64,000 bases of DNA from Flexilinea sp. (GCA_026645735.1 JAPKMT010000010.1:1-64000); one strand, 5' to 3'. Counted from the first letter of the stretch, positions 51,504 to 61,487 are shown. A program made the numbers and translations. The notes: generated by a model from the sequence alone, not told the origin.

Positions 51504-52505
51504 TTATTTTGCAGCTTCAAAATCCGGCATGACAATCTTTTTATCTTTCAGATCTTTGAAAGTCTGTTCAACTTGTGCTTGAACCTCTGCAGGAACCTTA
51601 TCGGAAAGTTCATAGTAGGACGCATAAGTCAAACCGTCATTCGGAATGTTGATCCAGTAAAAGAGCGGATCGGTTTTAAAGAAAGCACCACTGATGACAT
51701 CATCGATGATGTTTTTGATAATCGGAGCCCATTGATAAACAACGCCAGATAAAACATTATCCGGGGCGAGTGAATGCTGATCAGCAACATTACCGAGTGC
51801 AAATTTTCCTTTTTCTTTTGCTGCTTCGAGAACACCGAGCCCAATGCCGTCGCCCGAATGCCATATGATATCGACACCGTCATCATACATACTGATCGCA
51901 GCTTCTTTTGCACCTGCGGAGTCATTCCAGTCACCCGTGTAAACTTCTTCAATAACAATGTCCGGATTGACTGATTTAGCACCGTATTTGTATCCTTCAT
52001 GTCCACGGAAAATTTCAGAGACATCCGCCCCTCCGACGACACCGATTTTTCCGGTTTCGCTCATCAGTGCAGCCAAAACACCCATCAGATATCCGCCGGT
52101 ATCCAGCTCGACATCATAAACAGCTGTATTGGGTAATGTCAGGTAACCAGTACCCAGACAAAAAGCGGTTTCGGGGAACATTTCTGCCACAGCAATCAAT
52201 GGTTCCTGGAATTGAAAACCATGTCCGAAAATTATGTCATAATTCTGACTGGCAAAATCCATCAGCGCCGGTTCGATATCTGCTACTTCATAGACCTTCT
52301 CAACAACCGTCACTTCGATTTTGTCGGCATATTCATCAGCAACTTGCATCATGGCATCGTACATTGCCTGATTGAAACTCATGTCATCAGCCTGACCAGG
52401 TAGAATAAGCGCTACTTTTAATTTCTCATCAGCAGCTGAGACAGTGGTGGCAACAAGGAGTGACAACACCAACAGGACAAACAGAACTTTTACTATCTTC
52501 TTCAT
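51504..52505 (-). CDS. BMP family ABC transporter substrate-binding protein
   Basis: VALILPGQADDMSFNQAMYDAM, GVVGGADVSEIFRGHEGYKYGAKSVNPD; start at MKKIVKVLF. Confidence 0.92.
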   Translation of the reverse strand: MKKIVKVLFVLLVLSLLVATTVSAADEKLKVALILPGQADDMSFNQAMYDAMMQVADEYADKIEVTVVEKVYEVADIEPALMDFASQNYDIIFGHGFQFQEPLIAVAEMFPETAFCLGTGYLTLPNTAVYDVELDTGGYLMGVLAALMSETGKIGVVGGADVSEIFRGHEGYKYGAKSVNPDIVIEEVYTGDWNDSAGAKEAAISMYDDGVDIIWHSGDGIGLGVLEAAKEKGKFALGNVADQHSLAPDNVLSGVVYQWAPIIKNIIDDVISGAFFKTDPLFYWINIPNDGLTYASYYELSDKVPAEVQAQVEQTFKDLKDKKIVMPDFEAAK

Positions 52506-52524
52506 TAGATCCTCCATGAAAAAA

Positions 52525-54645
52525 TTATTTGTTTTTGAGAGCCGATAAAATACTCTCATTATCTAACGGCAGAGCGTTTAACGTAGCTCCGCTAATCGAT
52601 TCAACCGCAGCATTGACAGCCGGCGCAATCACAACAGTTGCTACTTCTGCTGCTCCTTTGGCTCCCATCGGACCAGATTTCTCGAAAGAGTCAACCGATA
52701 TATTTCTGATCTGAGGCACATCCATCGCTGTGGGCATAATATAATTTGTAAGACTTTGATGCTGTGGGTTGCCCGCTTTATATTTCATATCTTCCACAAG
52801 AGCATATCCGAGTGACATGACAATTCCGCCTTGAATTTGCCCATCCATCGAAAGCGGATTGATTACACGTCCGGCTTCGGTCGCAGCGAAAATATCCAAC
52901 AACCTGATCTGACCACTCACAGGATCAATTCGCAGTTTTACTGCCTGCGCAATAAAGGTATACATCGCATGCGGAAAACCCGGATTTGGCAGAGAAAAAC
53001 TGGACTCTGGAAAAATTGCAGATCCGATTGCGCTGGGTTTTGCAGCCTTGGCCTCTTTTTGTCTGCGGAATTCTTTGACTGCAGCAATAATTGCATTCCC
53101 AGCGATAAAGATCGACCGTGATCCTGCTGTTGAGCCACAATCATAAGTTTCTTTTGTATCTGCCATGATCAAGGTTACATTTTCAATTTGGCAATCCAAT
53201 GCATCGGCTGCTATCGCTGTGAGAGCAGTCTTGCTGCCCTGTCCGATATCTACCAGCCCGATCCGAACCAAATAGTGATCTTTGCCGCTCTCTGTGATTT
53301 CGACTTTTGCAGAATCGGGAATCCCTTTCCCCAATCCGCAGCTCAGATAACCGGCTGCGATGCCATATCCGATGATTGGATCCTGATTGTGTTTGGACTC
53401 CTGCCATAAGGCTGAGTTTTCAACTGCGGTCAGCGCTTCGCGTAATCCGACGACATGCTCCATTTTCTGACCAAGCGTACCGACAGATCCTTCTGTCAGC
53501 GCATTTTTCCATCTGATTTCCAATGGATCGAGCCCTAATTCACGGGCTGCCCGGCTGATCAGCGTTTCAGTCGCAAATGCACCTTGCGGTGCGCCAAATC
53601 CACGCATCGCGTGTGCCGGTGGTTTATTCGTATATGCCAGATACACATCCAGCTTTACATTTGGTATCTGATAGGGACCTCCAAAATGCTCACTGAAAAG
53701 GCCCATGACAGCCGGACCTAGCCCTGCATAAGCTCCGGTATCAAGCCAGGCTTTTCCTTCAAAAGCTTTAATAGAACCATCCCGCATAAATCCGAGTTTG
53801 ACGTGGAGTTCTGCTGCATGACGTTTGTAGGTGCCGATTAAAACTTCTGTTCTGTCAAAAACAATTTTGGCTGGTTTCCCGGTTTTCATTGTTACCAGTG
53901 CAGCAAAGATCTGATTCATATGTCCGTCTTTACCGCCAAATCCTCCGCCTACTGTCGCAGCCTGAACCTGAACTTTATCAAGCGAGAGACCTAGCGCCCT
54001 GGCTATCATCCGCCGGTCATGAAAAACATTCTGGCTGGATGTCATCATCCGCAAAATTTCACCGTCCAGATAAGCAAAAGCTGCGTCTGGTTCCAAATAT
54101 CCATGGTCCTGAACCGGAAGGTGAAAATCATCCTCCAGGATCAGGTCACATGTTGCAAAGGAATTATCAGGATCCCCTTTGGTATGATGAAAATCACTCA
54201 AGAGGTTTCCCTGGTCAAATAGTCTTTCGGCATCAGGAGATAATGCTTTCCGCGGATTTTCAATGATCGGTAATTTTTGGTAAGATATTGTGATGCATCT
54301 GGCCGCCTGTAAAGCTGTTTTTCTGGTTGTAGCAGCCACAACGGCGATCGGTTCACCAAAAAATCGAACCCGTTCGGATGCCAGTACTGGCTGATCATCC
54401 ACAATATCATCAATGATATTTTCGGAAAGATCTGCGGCTGTGAAAACATAAACATCATCCGGGACCTTGCTGGTGTCCAGGTTTGTAATCATTGCATGCG
54501 GTTCGCTTGAGCGGAAAATTGCTAACTCCAGCATCCCGGGCATCGAGTAATCCCCGGCGTACCTGGCAGCACCGGTTACTTTTTCCCAACCGTCAACGCG
54601 GCCAAGCCTTTTTCCGACATAATTTGATGGAGTTGGATCGTTCAA
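52525..54645 (-). CDS. Xanthine dehydrogenase family molybdopterin-binding subunit
   Basis: GKRLGRVDGWEKVTGAARYAGD, VGGGFGGKDGHMNQ, AHAMRGFGAPQGAFATE, GPMGAKGAAEVATV. Confidence 0.94.
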   Translation of the reverse strand: MNDPTPSNYVGKRLGRVDGWEKVTGAARYAGDYSMPGMLELAIFRSSEPHAMITNLDTSKVPDDVYVFTAADLSENIIDDIVDDQPVLASERVRFFGEPIAVVAATTRKTALQAARCITISYQKLPIIENPRKALSPDAERLFDQGNLLSDFHHTKGDPDNSFATCDLILEDDFHLPVQDHGYLEPDAAFAYLDGEILRMMTSSQNVFHDRRMIARALGLSLDKVQVQAATVGGGFGGKDGHMNQIFAALVTMKTGKPAKIVFDRTEVLIGTYKRHAAELHVKLGFMRDGSIKAFEGKAWLDTGAYAGLGPAVMGLFSEHFGGPYQIPNVKLDVYLAYTNKPPAHAMRGFGAPQGAFATETLISRAARELGLDPLEIRWKNALTEGSVGTLGQKMEHVVGLREALTAVENSALWQESKHNQDPIIGYGIAAGYLSCGLGKGIPDSAKVEITESGKDHYLVRIGLVDIGQGSKTALTAIAADALDCQIENVTLIMADTKETYDCGSTAGSRSIFIAGNAIIAAVKEFRRQKEAKAAKPSAIGSAIFPESSFSLPNPGFPHAMYTFIAQAVKLRIDPVSGQIRLLDIFAATEAGRVINPLSMDGQIQGGIVMSLGYALVEDMKYKAGNPQHQSLTNYIMPTAMDVPQIRNISVDSFEKSGPMGAKGAAEVATVVIAPAVNAAVESISGATLNALPLDNESILSALKNK

Positions 54646-54648
54646 GAA

Positions 54649-56415
54649 TCAATCCTCATTTTGAAGTATCAGATTTGTGATGCAATGATCGTGGACATTG
54701 ATTAATCCATAATCTGTCAATCCCAATTCAGGTACTGTCGGCAGAGAAATGAACGACAGCGTCATGAACGGCGAAGCCATGGTGATACCCAACTCTCGGG
54801 AAGATTCATTCAATTGATTCATCCGTTCCATTACTTCACGAGCTGGAAGGGTGGACATTAAGCCGGCAAGTGGCAGCGGTAGGGCATTGACAATTTGGCC
54901 ATCACAGACAGCCACAAAACCCCCATTTATCTCGCGCAATGTTTTCGCAGCGAACAGCATATCCTGATCATTACATCCAACGACTACGATATTGTGATGA
55001 TCATGAGAGACCGATGAAGCAAGTGCGCCTTTTTTCAGCCCAAAGCCCCTAACTAACGCTGTTGAAACGCGTCCATTCTTGCCATACCGTTCCACAACTG
55101 CAAGTTTTAGAATATCACGATCAGGGGCAGCTTCGATCTGTCCATTTTGAATTTGCATCCATTCATGCTCTTCCCGATTAATGATCTGATCTGGAATGAG
55201 CGCAATAATCCGGCAAAGAGCCCGTTTTCCAGAGGCAGGTATTTGGAAGCTTTCTGCAGAAAGCGAAGCAGAAAGTCTGACAGTCTCAAATAAGTTCGCA
55301 GGATAGAATTTTGATACAGCAGGAAAAGCAATTCCATTTTCTGCAACTAATTTTCCGCCCTTAAAAACTCGAGAGGGTTCTATCTGATAGATATCATCCA
55401 GCAGAACAATGTCAGCGTATCGGCCAGGAGTGAGAGAGCCAAGCATGGATTCAACGTGGAAGTGCTTTGCCGCATTGATGGTTGCCATCTTAATTGCGGC
55501 CAACGGATCCAACCCCAAATTGATGGATTTCTGCATATTAAAGCTGATGTGTCCCTCACGAAAAATGTCATTGACATGTTTATCATCGGTGCAAAACATC
55601 AAATTTTCGATTGGTAATTCGTTTTCTATTACCCCGCGCATTAATTGTTCGGTATTCCGTTCACTGCTCCCTTCGCGTACCAGGGCGCAAATTCCAACTC
55701 GCAGTCTGTCTTTTAATTCTTCAAAAGTGACACATTCATGATCATCGGCAAGATGACCTGCTGCATAGATGTTCAACTCGGCAGGTGATAACCCAATTGC
55801 ATGCCCGTTGCAAATCCTGCGGGATGCAAGTGTGGCGAGGATTTTTTCGAGATACTCTTCACGGATCCCGAGAATTTTTGACGGATCCAGTTCACCCAGA
55901 CTGAGCGTTTCATCTAACTGAAGCAGGGTTTTAACTTCCTCAACTCCTAGAACAGCCCCGGCAGTTTCAAGCCCCGGTGCGGTCGGAACACGGGAAGGAA
56001 CTTCCAGGAAAATCCGGAACGGAAGTTTTTCTGAATCTTTGATTAATGACAGCAGTCCATCGATACCGGCGACATTTGCAATTTCCATGGCATCCACAAA
56101 AAGTGTTGTGGTCCCCCATGGAACGATTACCTCGGAAAGTGCTTCCGGAGTCAGCAAAGTTGTTTCGATGTGGATGTGGGTATCAATAAATCCTGGTACG
56201 GCAAATTGATTCTTTCCGTCAATTCGCAATTTTGCGGGATAACCCTTCGGAGGATTGATCGCTATGATGCGGCTGTTATAGATTGCCAGAGAAGCGGGAT
56301 GAATTTCATTGGTGTAGACATCCACCAAACGAATGTTTTCAAGAACAAGATCAGCTTCCCGTAATCCGCTTGCCGCCTCCAATTCTTTTTTAAATTCTGT
56401 AAGGTCATATTGCAT
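54649..56415 (-). CDS. ade: Adenine deaminase
   Basis: VPGFIDTHIHIETTLLTPE, FCTDDKHVNDIFREGHISFNM, SHDHHNIVVVGCNDQDM, LPLAGLMST. Confidence 0.88.
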   Translation of the reverse strand: MQYDLTEFKKELEAASGLREADLVLENIRLVDVYTNEIHPASLAIYNSRIIAINPPKGYPAKLRIDGKNQFAVPGFIDTHIHIETTLLTPEALSEVIVPWGTTTLFVDAMEIANVAGIDGLLSLIKDSEKLPFRIFLEVPSRVPTAPGLETAGAVLGVEEVKTLLQLDETLSLGELDPSKILGIREEYLEKILATLASRRICNGHAIGLSPAELNIYAAGHLADDHECVTFEELKDRLRVGICALVREGSSERNTEQLMRGVIENELPIENLMFCTDDKHVNDIFREGHISFNMQKSINLGLDPLAAIKMATINAAKHFHVESMLGSLTPGRYADIVLLDDIYQIEPSRVFKGGKLVAENGIAFPAVSKFYPANLFETVRLSASLSAESFQIPASGKRALCRIIALIPDQIINREEHEWMQIQNGQIEAAPDRDILKLAVVERYGKNGRVSTALVRGFGLKKGALASSVSHDHHNIVVVGCNDQDMLFAAKTLREINGGFVAVCDGQIVNALPLPLAGLMSTLPAREVMERMNQLNESSRELGITMASPFMTLSFISLPTVPELGLTDYGLINVHDHCITNLILQNED

Positions 56416-56667
56416 TGTGGATTCTCTTTTTTAATTAGGATACAGGTCTTGATTTAAAAGAAAGCATTATGCGGTGAATTGATCAAAACGAAGGCATATA
56501 GAACGGAAAAAGATATTGATTAAGATTATACACTACCAACAGATTCTTATGGCAGGATTCCCATCGTTTCACTCCTGATTTCAACATTTTAACAGGATCA
56601 GTTTTCTTTATCCTCGCTTTATTTGCACAAAACAGCGAGTTTTCCGTTAATTTTAAGAGAACCTTAT

Positions 56668-56697
56668 AAAAAAAACAGCCCGGAAGGACTGTTTTTT
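56668..56697 (-). terminator. Intrinsic terminator after tRNA-Gly
   Basis: aaaaaacagcccggaaggactgtttttt, immediately 3' of the tRNA on the minus strand. Confidence 0.8.
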
Positions 56698-56698
56698 G

Positions 56699-56769
56699 AG
56701 CGGGCAACGAGATTCGAACTCGTGTATGTAGCTTGGAAGGCTACCGTTCTGCCACTGAACAATGCCCGC
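56699..56769 (-). tRNA. tRNA-Gly (anticodon TCC)
   Basis: Minus strand GCGGGCA TT GTTC AGTGGCAGAAC G GTAGC CTTCCAA GCTAC ATACA CGAG TTCGAAT CTCG TTGCCCGC T folds as cloverleaf with GTTCGAATC T arm. Confidence 0.95.
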
Positions 56770-57067
56770 GTATGGTAGTTCATTCAACAGCCTATCCTGT
56801 AATATTACTTTTTTTTCTGGCTGTTTTTATTGAACGGCTATTATTTTATCACAACATTTTATTTTATTGCAATAGATTGAAGAAATTCTTCAAGAAAACC
56901 GGGACAAAATATCCTAGTCGGAAACCCGTAATTCGAAATGCAAACCGATCTTTCGAATCGAGTGTGGATAATTAGGAATGTTATCAAAAATTGAAACAGC
57001 GAGATGAATCTTAATTTGTCTCTCTCTTGAGAATTTCCAAGTATTTCGTTACGGATGTATCATCCGA

Positions 57068-58582
57068 TCAGCCAATCTTCCGGATCGTGTCGTCCAGTTC
57101 TGTAAAATCTACATCTAACAACCTGGGCTGATCCAGATGGAGCGCATTCACCTTCCCGTTGCTGCCGATTAAAAATGTCACCAATCCTTTTGGAATATAC
57201 GGATCACGCCAGATGATCCGGAAAGTATCGTAATGCCAGTGTTCCATATCGGCTGTAAAAGCCGGTGTGTGCGAAAAGCGCAGTACCAGCTTGCTGTTTT
57301 CTTGTTTTACGGATAACTCTCCATAAGCGCTGTCCTGATAAATTCCTGCATATCGATCCAAGGTAAGTGACGGACTGGTATTCGGGATTTTTTCAGGTAC
57401 AGGTAGTTGTTTATTGGATTCCGGGTCTTTTTTCCATGCTTCAACCCAGTCAACTGGTTCCAATCCTGCAAGCATGTCCAACACTGTATAAAGCGTGCTG
57501 TAATACGTCCTTCGATCTTCACTGTTGGTCAGAACAACCACGCCGCTGTTGATTTCAGGCAGCATCTCCATGCGTCCGCGCATACCATCCACGCCTCCGG
57601 AATGACCGACGCTTTTCATTCCGCAATAATCCTGTACCCGCCATCCCAATCCAAACGTTGGAAATGTCGACCGCATTCGCGGATGAATCAGCGTTTCTTC
57701 CTGTGATTGGGTATATAACATATGCGGTTTATGCAGAAAATCAATGGATTCCGGAGATAAAATGCTACGGTTTTCGAATGAACCGTGATTGAGGAACATC
57801 AGCAGATATTGCGCCAGATCGCGCGAGGTGGAGTGAACCGATGCTGCCGGTCCGACGTTGTCATGATCCCGATACGGGATGATGGATAATTTGCCGTCAA
57901 TCATGGCATGCGGTGTAGCGATGTTTCCGATGCCGGATGATCGCAAAGAGGCAATATTGGGAAAGGTACGCAGCATCTGTAACGGGGAAAATAAATTTTG
58001 CGACACGAAATCATCCCAGGTTTGTCCGGTTATTGCCTGAATGACCAGCCCTGCCGCCAGAAAACACACATTCTGGTACGCCTGCTTGCTTCGGAAACTG
58101 CTGACCGGGCGAAGAAATCGCAGCCTTCGGATGACCTCCGCTCTTGAATAATCGGAACCATACCAGAGCGTCCCTGCGCTTTCACTTCTTAAACCGCAGT
58201 TATGGATCAGCAGATCAAGAACGCGTATTTCTTTCGATGCAAAATCATCATAAAGCCGAAATTCGGGAAGATATTTACTTACAGAGTCTTCCCAATCAAA
58301 CGCTTTTTGTTCGTGTAATATTGCCAATGATGCTGATACAGTCGATTTCGACATCGATGCGATTGCGTAGGAGGTTTGATCATCAACCGATTCGTTTTTT
58401 CCAAGCGTAAGGGTGCCGAATCCCTCTGAAAAAACAACCTCTCCTTTTTGTATCACAGTGACAGAAACAGCCGGTGTTGAAAAGATCTGCATGGCACACG
58501 AAATTATTTCTCTCAGTCTGTTCGCATTAAACGTATTCATTTGCATTCGATCCCCTGGTTCTATTTTTATCTTCGTTTTCAA
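57068..58582 (-). CDS. Serine hydrolase, class C beta-lactamase/PBP-like
   Basis: YAIASMSKSTVSASLAILHEQ (SxxK), GHSGGVDGMRGRMEM. Confidence 0.88.
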   Translation of the reverse strand: MKTKIKIEPGDRMQMNTFNANRLREIISCAMQIFSTPAVSVTVIQKGEVVFSEGFGTLTLGKNESVDDQTSYAIASMSKSTVSASLAILHEQKAFDWEDSVSKYLPEFRLYDDFASKEIRVLDLLIHNCGLRSESAGTLWYGSDYSRAEVIRRLRFLRPVSSFRSKQAYQNVCFLAAGLVIQAITGQTWDDFVSQNLFSPLQMLRTFPNIASLRSSGIGNIATPHAMIDGKLSIIPYRDHDNVGPAASVHSTSRDLAQYLLMFLNHGSFENRSILSPESIDFLHKPHMLYTQSQEETLIHPRMRSTFPTFGLGWRVQDYCGMKSVGHSGGVDGMRGRMEMLPEINSGVVVLTNSEDRRTYYSTLYTVLDMLAGLEPVDWVEAWKKDPESNKQLPVPEKIPNTSPSLTLDRYAGIYQDSAYGELSVKQENSKLVLRFSHTPAFTADMEHWHYDTFRIIWRDPYIPKGLVTFLIGSNGKVNALHLDQPRLLDVDFTELDDTIRKIG

Positions 58583-58630
58583 ACGATTCTATTTTAAACC
58601 GAATTTTATTTCTTCTCTTCACCTTTTTGT

Positions 58631-58715
58631 CAGCGATTCGAAGTATGGGAAAAAACACCACAACAACATATTTTCTCTCGCTAATCGAAAAGCATGTCCA
58701 TATTTCGAATTACTG
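58631..58715. mobile_element. MITE-like element copy 13, internally deleted
   Basis: cagcgattcgaagtatggg ... ccatatttcgaattactg. Only the right hairpin arm (aaaacaccacaacaaca) remains; 85 bp. Confidence 0.85.
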
Positions 58716-58758
58716 TGTCTTTATCAAAAACTTATAGTTTTTCAGTATAATTCGTTCC

Positions 58759-59472
58759 ATGGAAAATTGGGTGAAGTATACAGATGAATATCTTAATATA
58801 ACTATCTCTGAATCACAACAGGAACAATTTGCCATTTACGAAAAACTATTGCTTGAATGGAACGAAAAATTTAATCTGACAGCAGTCCGAGATGTGGAAG
58901 GAATTCGCATCAAACATTTTTTCGATTCATTAACCTGTACAAAAGCGCTCGGCAATCTGAATGGAAAATCTCTGGTGGATGTCGGTACTGGTGCAGGGCT
59001 TCCGGGAATTCCTCTGAAAATCATTTATCCTGAAATGTCGCTTGTGTTGGTAGATGCAACCGGAAAAAAAGTAAACTTCTGCCAACATGTAATCCAAACT
59101 TTAGGTTTGAAAAATTCTATGGCGATTCAAGCTCGCTCTGAAGAAATGGGATTGACAAGAGAACATCGGGAACGCTATGATGTGGCTGTAGCCCGAGCGG
59201 TGGCAAGGTTGCCGATCTTATGTGAATACCTTCTTCCACTGGTCAAGATCGGAGGTGTGATACTCGCCCAAAAGGGAGAAACGGCTGCTGAAGAGTTGGC
59301 TCAATCGAAAAAAGCCATCAAAATGATGGGAGGAAAAAATCAAAACATTCTCTCTGTTTCCCTGCCAATATTTGAGGATCGCCGTTACCTGATTTTGATT
59401 GAAAAAGCTACCTCTACGCCTGCGAATTATCCCCGAAGAGCGGGAATACCTTCCCAAAAACCTATCCAATAG
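58759..59472 (+). CDS. rsmG: 16S rRNA (guanine-N7)-methyltransferase
   Basis: WNEKFNLTAVRDVEGIRIKHFFDSL, LVDVGTGAGLPGIPLKI. Confidence 0.95.
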   Translation: MENWVKYTDEYLNITISESQQEQFAIYEKLLLEWNEKFNLTAVRDVEGIRIKHFFDSLTCTKALGNLNGKSLVDVGTGAGLPGIPLKIIYPEMSLVLVDATGKKVNFCQHVIQTLGLKNSMAIQARSEEMGLTREHRERYDVAVARAVARLPILCEYLLPLVKIGGVILAQKGETAAEELAQSKKAIKMMGGKNQNILSVSLPIFEDRRYLILIEKATSTPANYPRRAGIPSQKPIQ

Positions 59473-59482
59473 GGTTTTTCAG

Positions 59483-59605
59483 CTGTAATTCGTAATATGA
59501 AAAGAATTTTTTGTTGTTGTATTGTTTTTGCGCTTTGAGCAAAAACAATACAACAACATTTTTTTTCTTTCAATTCGAATGGCTTATCCAAATTTTGAAT
59601 AGCTG
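59483..59605. mobile_element. MITE-like element copy 14 (short arm left)
   Basis: ctgtaattcgtaatatg ... aaattttgaatagctg. Perfect 20-bp arms 59512-59531/59539-59558. No matching 9-bp flanks. Confidence 0.83.
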
Positions 59606-59660
59606 ACGAATTTCCTTTTATTTTTGAATTCTGGCATATCTCCTGATTTTGCCTGAAACA

Positions 59661-60863
59661 CTATTTTTGGATTGTTCCGCCAGCGACATTCCAGACAATA
59701 TGGTTTTTAATGAAAGACTCTGTAAAATGGCTGAGATCGGATGTTGTTAAAATACCCTGTCTGCAAGTATTCAGCCAATCCTGTAAATCATTCCGGCGCT
59801 GTTGATCCAGTTCTGCAAGGGTTTCATCCAGCAGTAGAAGCGGATGAACACCAAGTTTGTCTTTCATCCAATTAATTTCAGCTAATTTTAATGAGATCAA
59901 AGCTGTTCGTATTTGTCCGCGCGATCCATATGTACCGATGTCAATATCATTCCCGATAATACGGAAATCATCGCGATGCGGGCCAATGGTTGATATTCCT
60001 CGTTCAATTTCCTGGTTTCGGATTGAATTCAACCGCATACGAAATCCAGTTTGAATTTCATCTGGTTTATTGATCAATCGATCTTGCCGATCCGACCATG
60101 AATAAGCGATTGAGTCCCTCTTTACCGAGTCATATGCCGGATCGTATGATGGCTGATAATTGAGGAACAAATTTTCCACATTTGCTGTCAGTTTTCTATG
60201 AGCTTCCTGAGCAAGCTTTTCCAATGTATGCAGCGCATGAATTCTATGATAAATAATGAATGATGCTCTTTTCGACATTATTTCATCCCAGTAATCCAAT
60301 TGTTGCGGATCAGCTTTTCTTTCACCTAAAAGCTTCAACAATGCATTCCGTTGTGAAATGATCTGATTATATTCTGTTAAGGCTTGCGCATAACCGGGTA
60401 TTGATTGTGACAGAGTGATATTCAGATAACGTCTTCTCTCGTGAGGGCTTCCTTCCAGAATGGCGGTCATTTGAGGAATCAATAAAACAGCCGGGAAAAA
60501 TCCAACTGTTTTTTGCGCACTGGTTTTAACATTATCCAGCAGGATTTCTTTTCGGACATGTTTGTTCAGACTGTTTGTTTCCTGAATAATTCTGATTTCA
60601 AGTTTGTGATCGGTTTCTGATTTCTGAAATTGAGCGACAATTCTGGCAACCGCAATCGGTTCTTTCATTGATTCAAACCGGATTAATTGTCGATCATTTT
60701 CAGCCAACAGCGATGAGAATGTGGCGCAATAAAACAGCGCTTCCAGAATCGTTGTTTTCCCTTGCGCATTCCCGCCGGATAACAACAGAATTCCACTCGG
60801 GATTTCTGTTTCCAGATGTTGGTAAGATCGAAAATTGGTGAGTGATAATTTGGTCAGAAACAT
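59661..60863 (-). CDS. recF: DNA replication/repair protein RecF
   Basis: LTNFRSYQHLETEIPSGILLLSGGNAQGKTTILEALFY, GPHRDDFRI, LLLLDETLAELDQQR. Confidence 0.94.
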   Translation of the reverse strand: MFLTKLSLTNFRSYQHLETEIPSGILLLSGGNAQGKTTILEALFYCATFSSLLAENDRQLIRFESMKEPIAVARIVAQFQKSETDHKLEIRIIQETNSLNKHVRKEILLDNVKTSAQKTVGFFPAVLLIPQMTAILEGSPHERRRYLNITLSQSIPGYAQALTEYNQIISQRNALLKLLGERKADPQQLDYWDEIMSKRASFIIYHRIHALHTLEKLAQEAHRKLTANVENLFLNYQPSYDPAYDSVKRDSIAYSWSDRQDRLINKPDEIQTGFRMRLNSIRNQEIERGISTIGPHRDDFRIIGNDIDIGTYGSRGQIRTALISLKLAEINWMKDKLGVHPLLLLDETLAELDQQRRNDLQDWLNTCRQGILTTSDLSHFTESFIKNHIVWNVAGGTIQK

Positions 60864-60880
60864 ACGATCGATAGTAGATA

Positions 60881-61429
60881 TCAGACCAGTGTCTCTGACT
60901 CAGAGGTCCTGTCTGAAGGGGCAGCTTCCTCGTCTTCCGTTTCTTCCTGATTGATCTCACGAACATTTGTGGCACGATCCACGTAACAAATCCCGTCCAA
61001 ATGGTCTATCTCATGCTGGAATATCCTTGCCAACCAGCCACTGGCTGAAATCGTGGTGGGACGGCCATAGATGCTAAGTGCTTTAATTCGAACGGATTGC
61101 GCCCTTTCCACTTCCCCGACCAGGCCTTTTATCGAAAGGCATCCTTCTTGTGCCATAACTGTTTCTTCGGAACGCCATACAATTTCCGGATTGATCAGTT
61201 TGTAAACTTTTTTTTCAGCTCCCTCAGTCGCTTCATCTTCGTAATTCTCGACAACAATCAGACGAATCGATTCACCGATCTGGGGCGCTGCCAGCCCAAC
61301 TCCAAAACTGTCACGCATCGTTTCCAGCATATCGTTCGCCAAAATTCGGATTTCGTTATCAACTTTCGCAATTTTATGGGCTTTTCTTCGTAAAATTGGA
61401 TCCCCGAGCTGGACAATGTCTAAAATCAT
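60881..61429 (-). CDS. def: Peptide deformylase
   Basis: GVGLAAPQIG, EGCLSIKG, QHEIDHLDG motifs. Confidence 0.95.
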   Translation of the reverse strand: MILDIVQLGDPILRRKAHKIAKVDNEIRILANDMLETMRDSFGVGLAAPQIGESIRLIVVENYEDEATEGAEKKVYKLINPEIVWRSEETVMAQEGCLSIKGLVGEVERAQSVRIKALSIYGRPTTISASGWLARIFQHEIDHLDGICYVDRATNVREINQEETEDEEAAPSDRTSESETLV

Positions 61430-61487
61430 TCTAAAAACTCTCCTGTTAAATCTACATTCTAATTCTTAATAAAGCATCTATTTTATA

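Noticed and set aside
56930-56970. Possible MITE fragment (gtaattcgaaatgcaaaccgatctttcgaatcg)
   Set aside because: Only terminal-like words, spacing wrong, no hairpin or flanking duplication; too weak to call.
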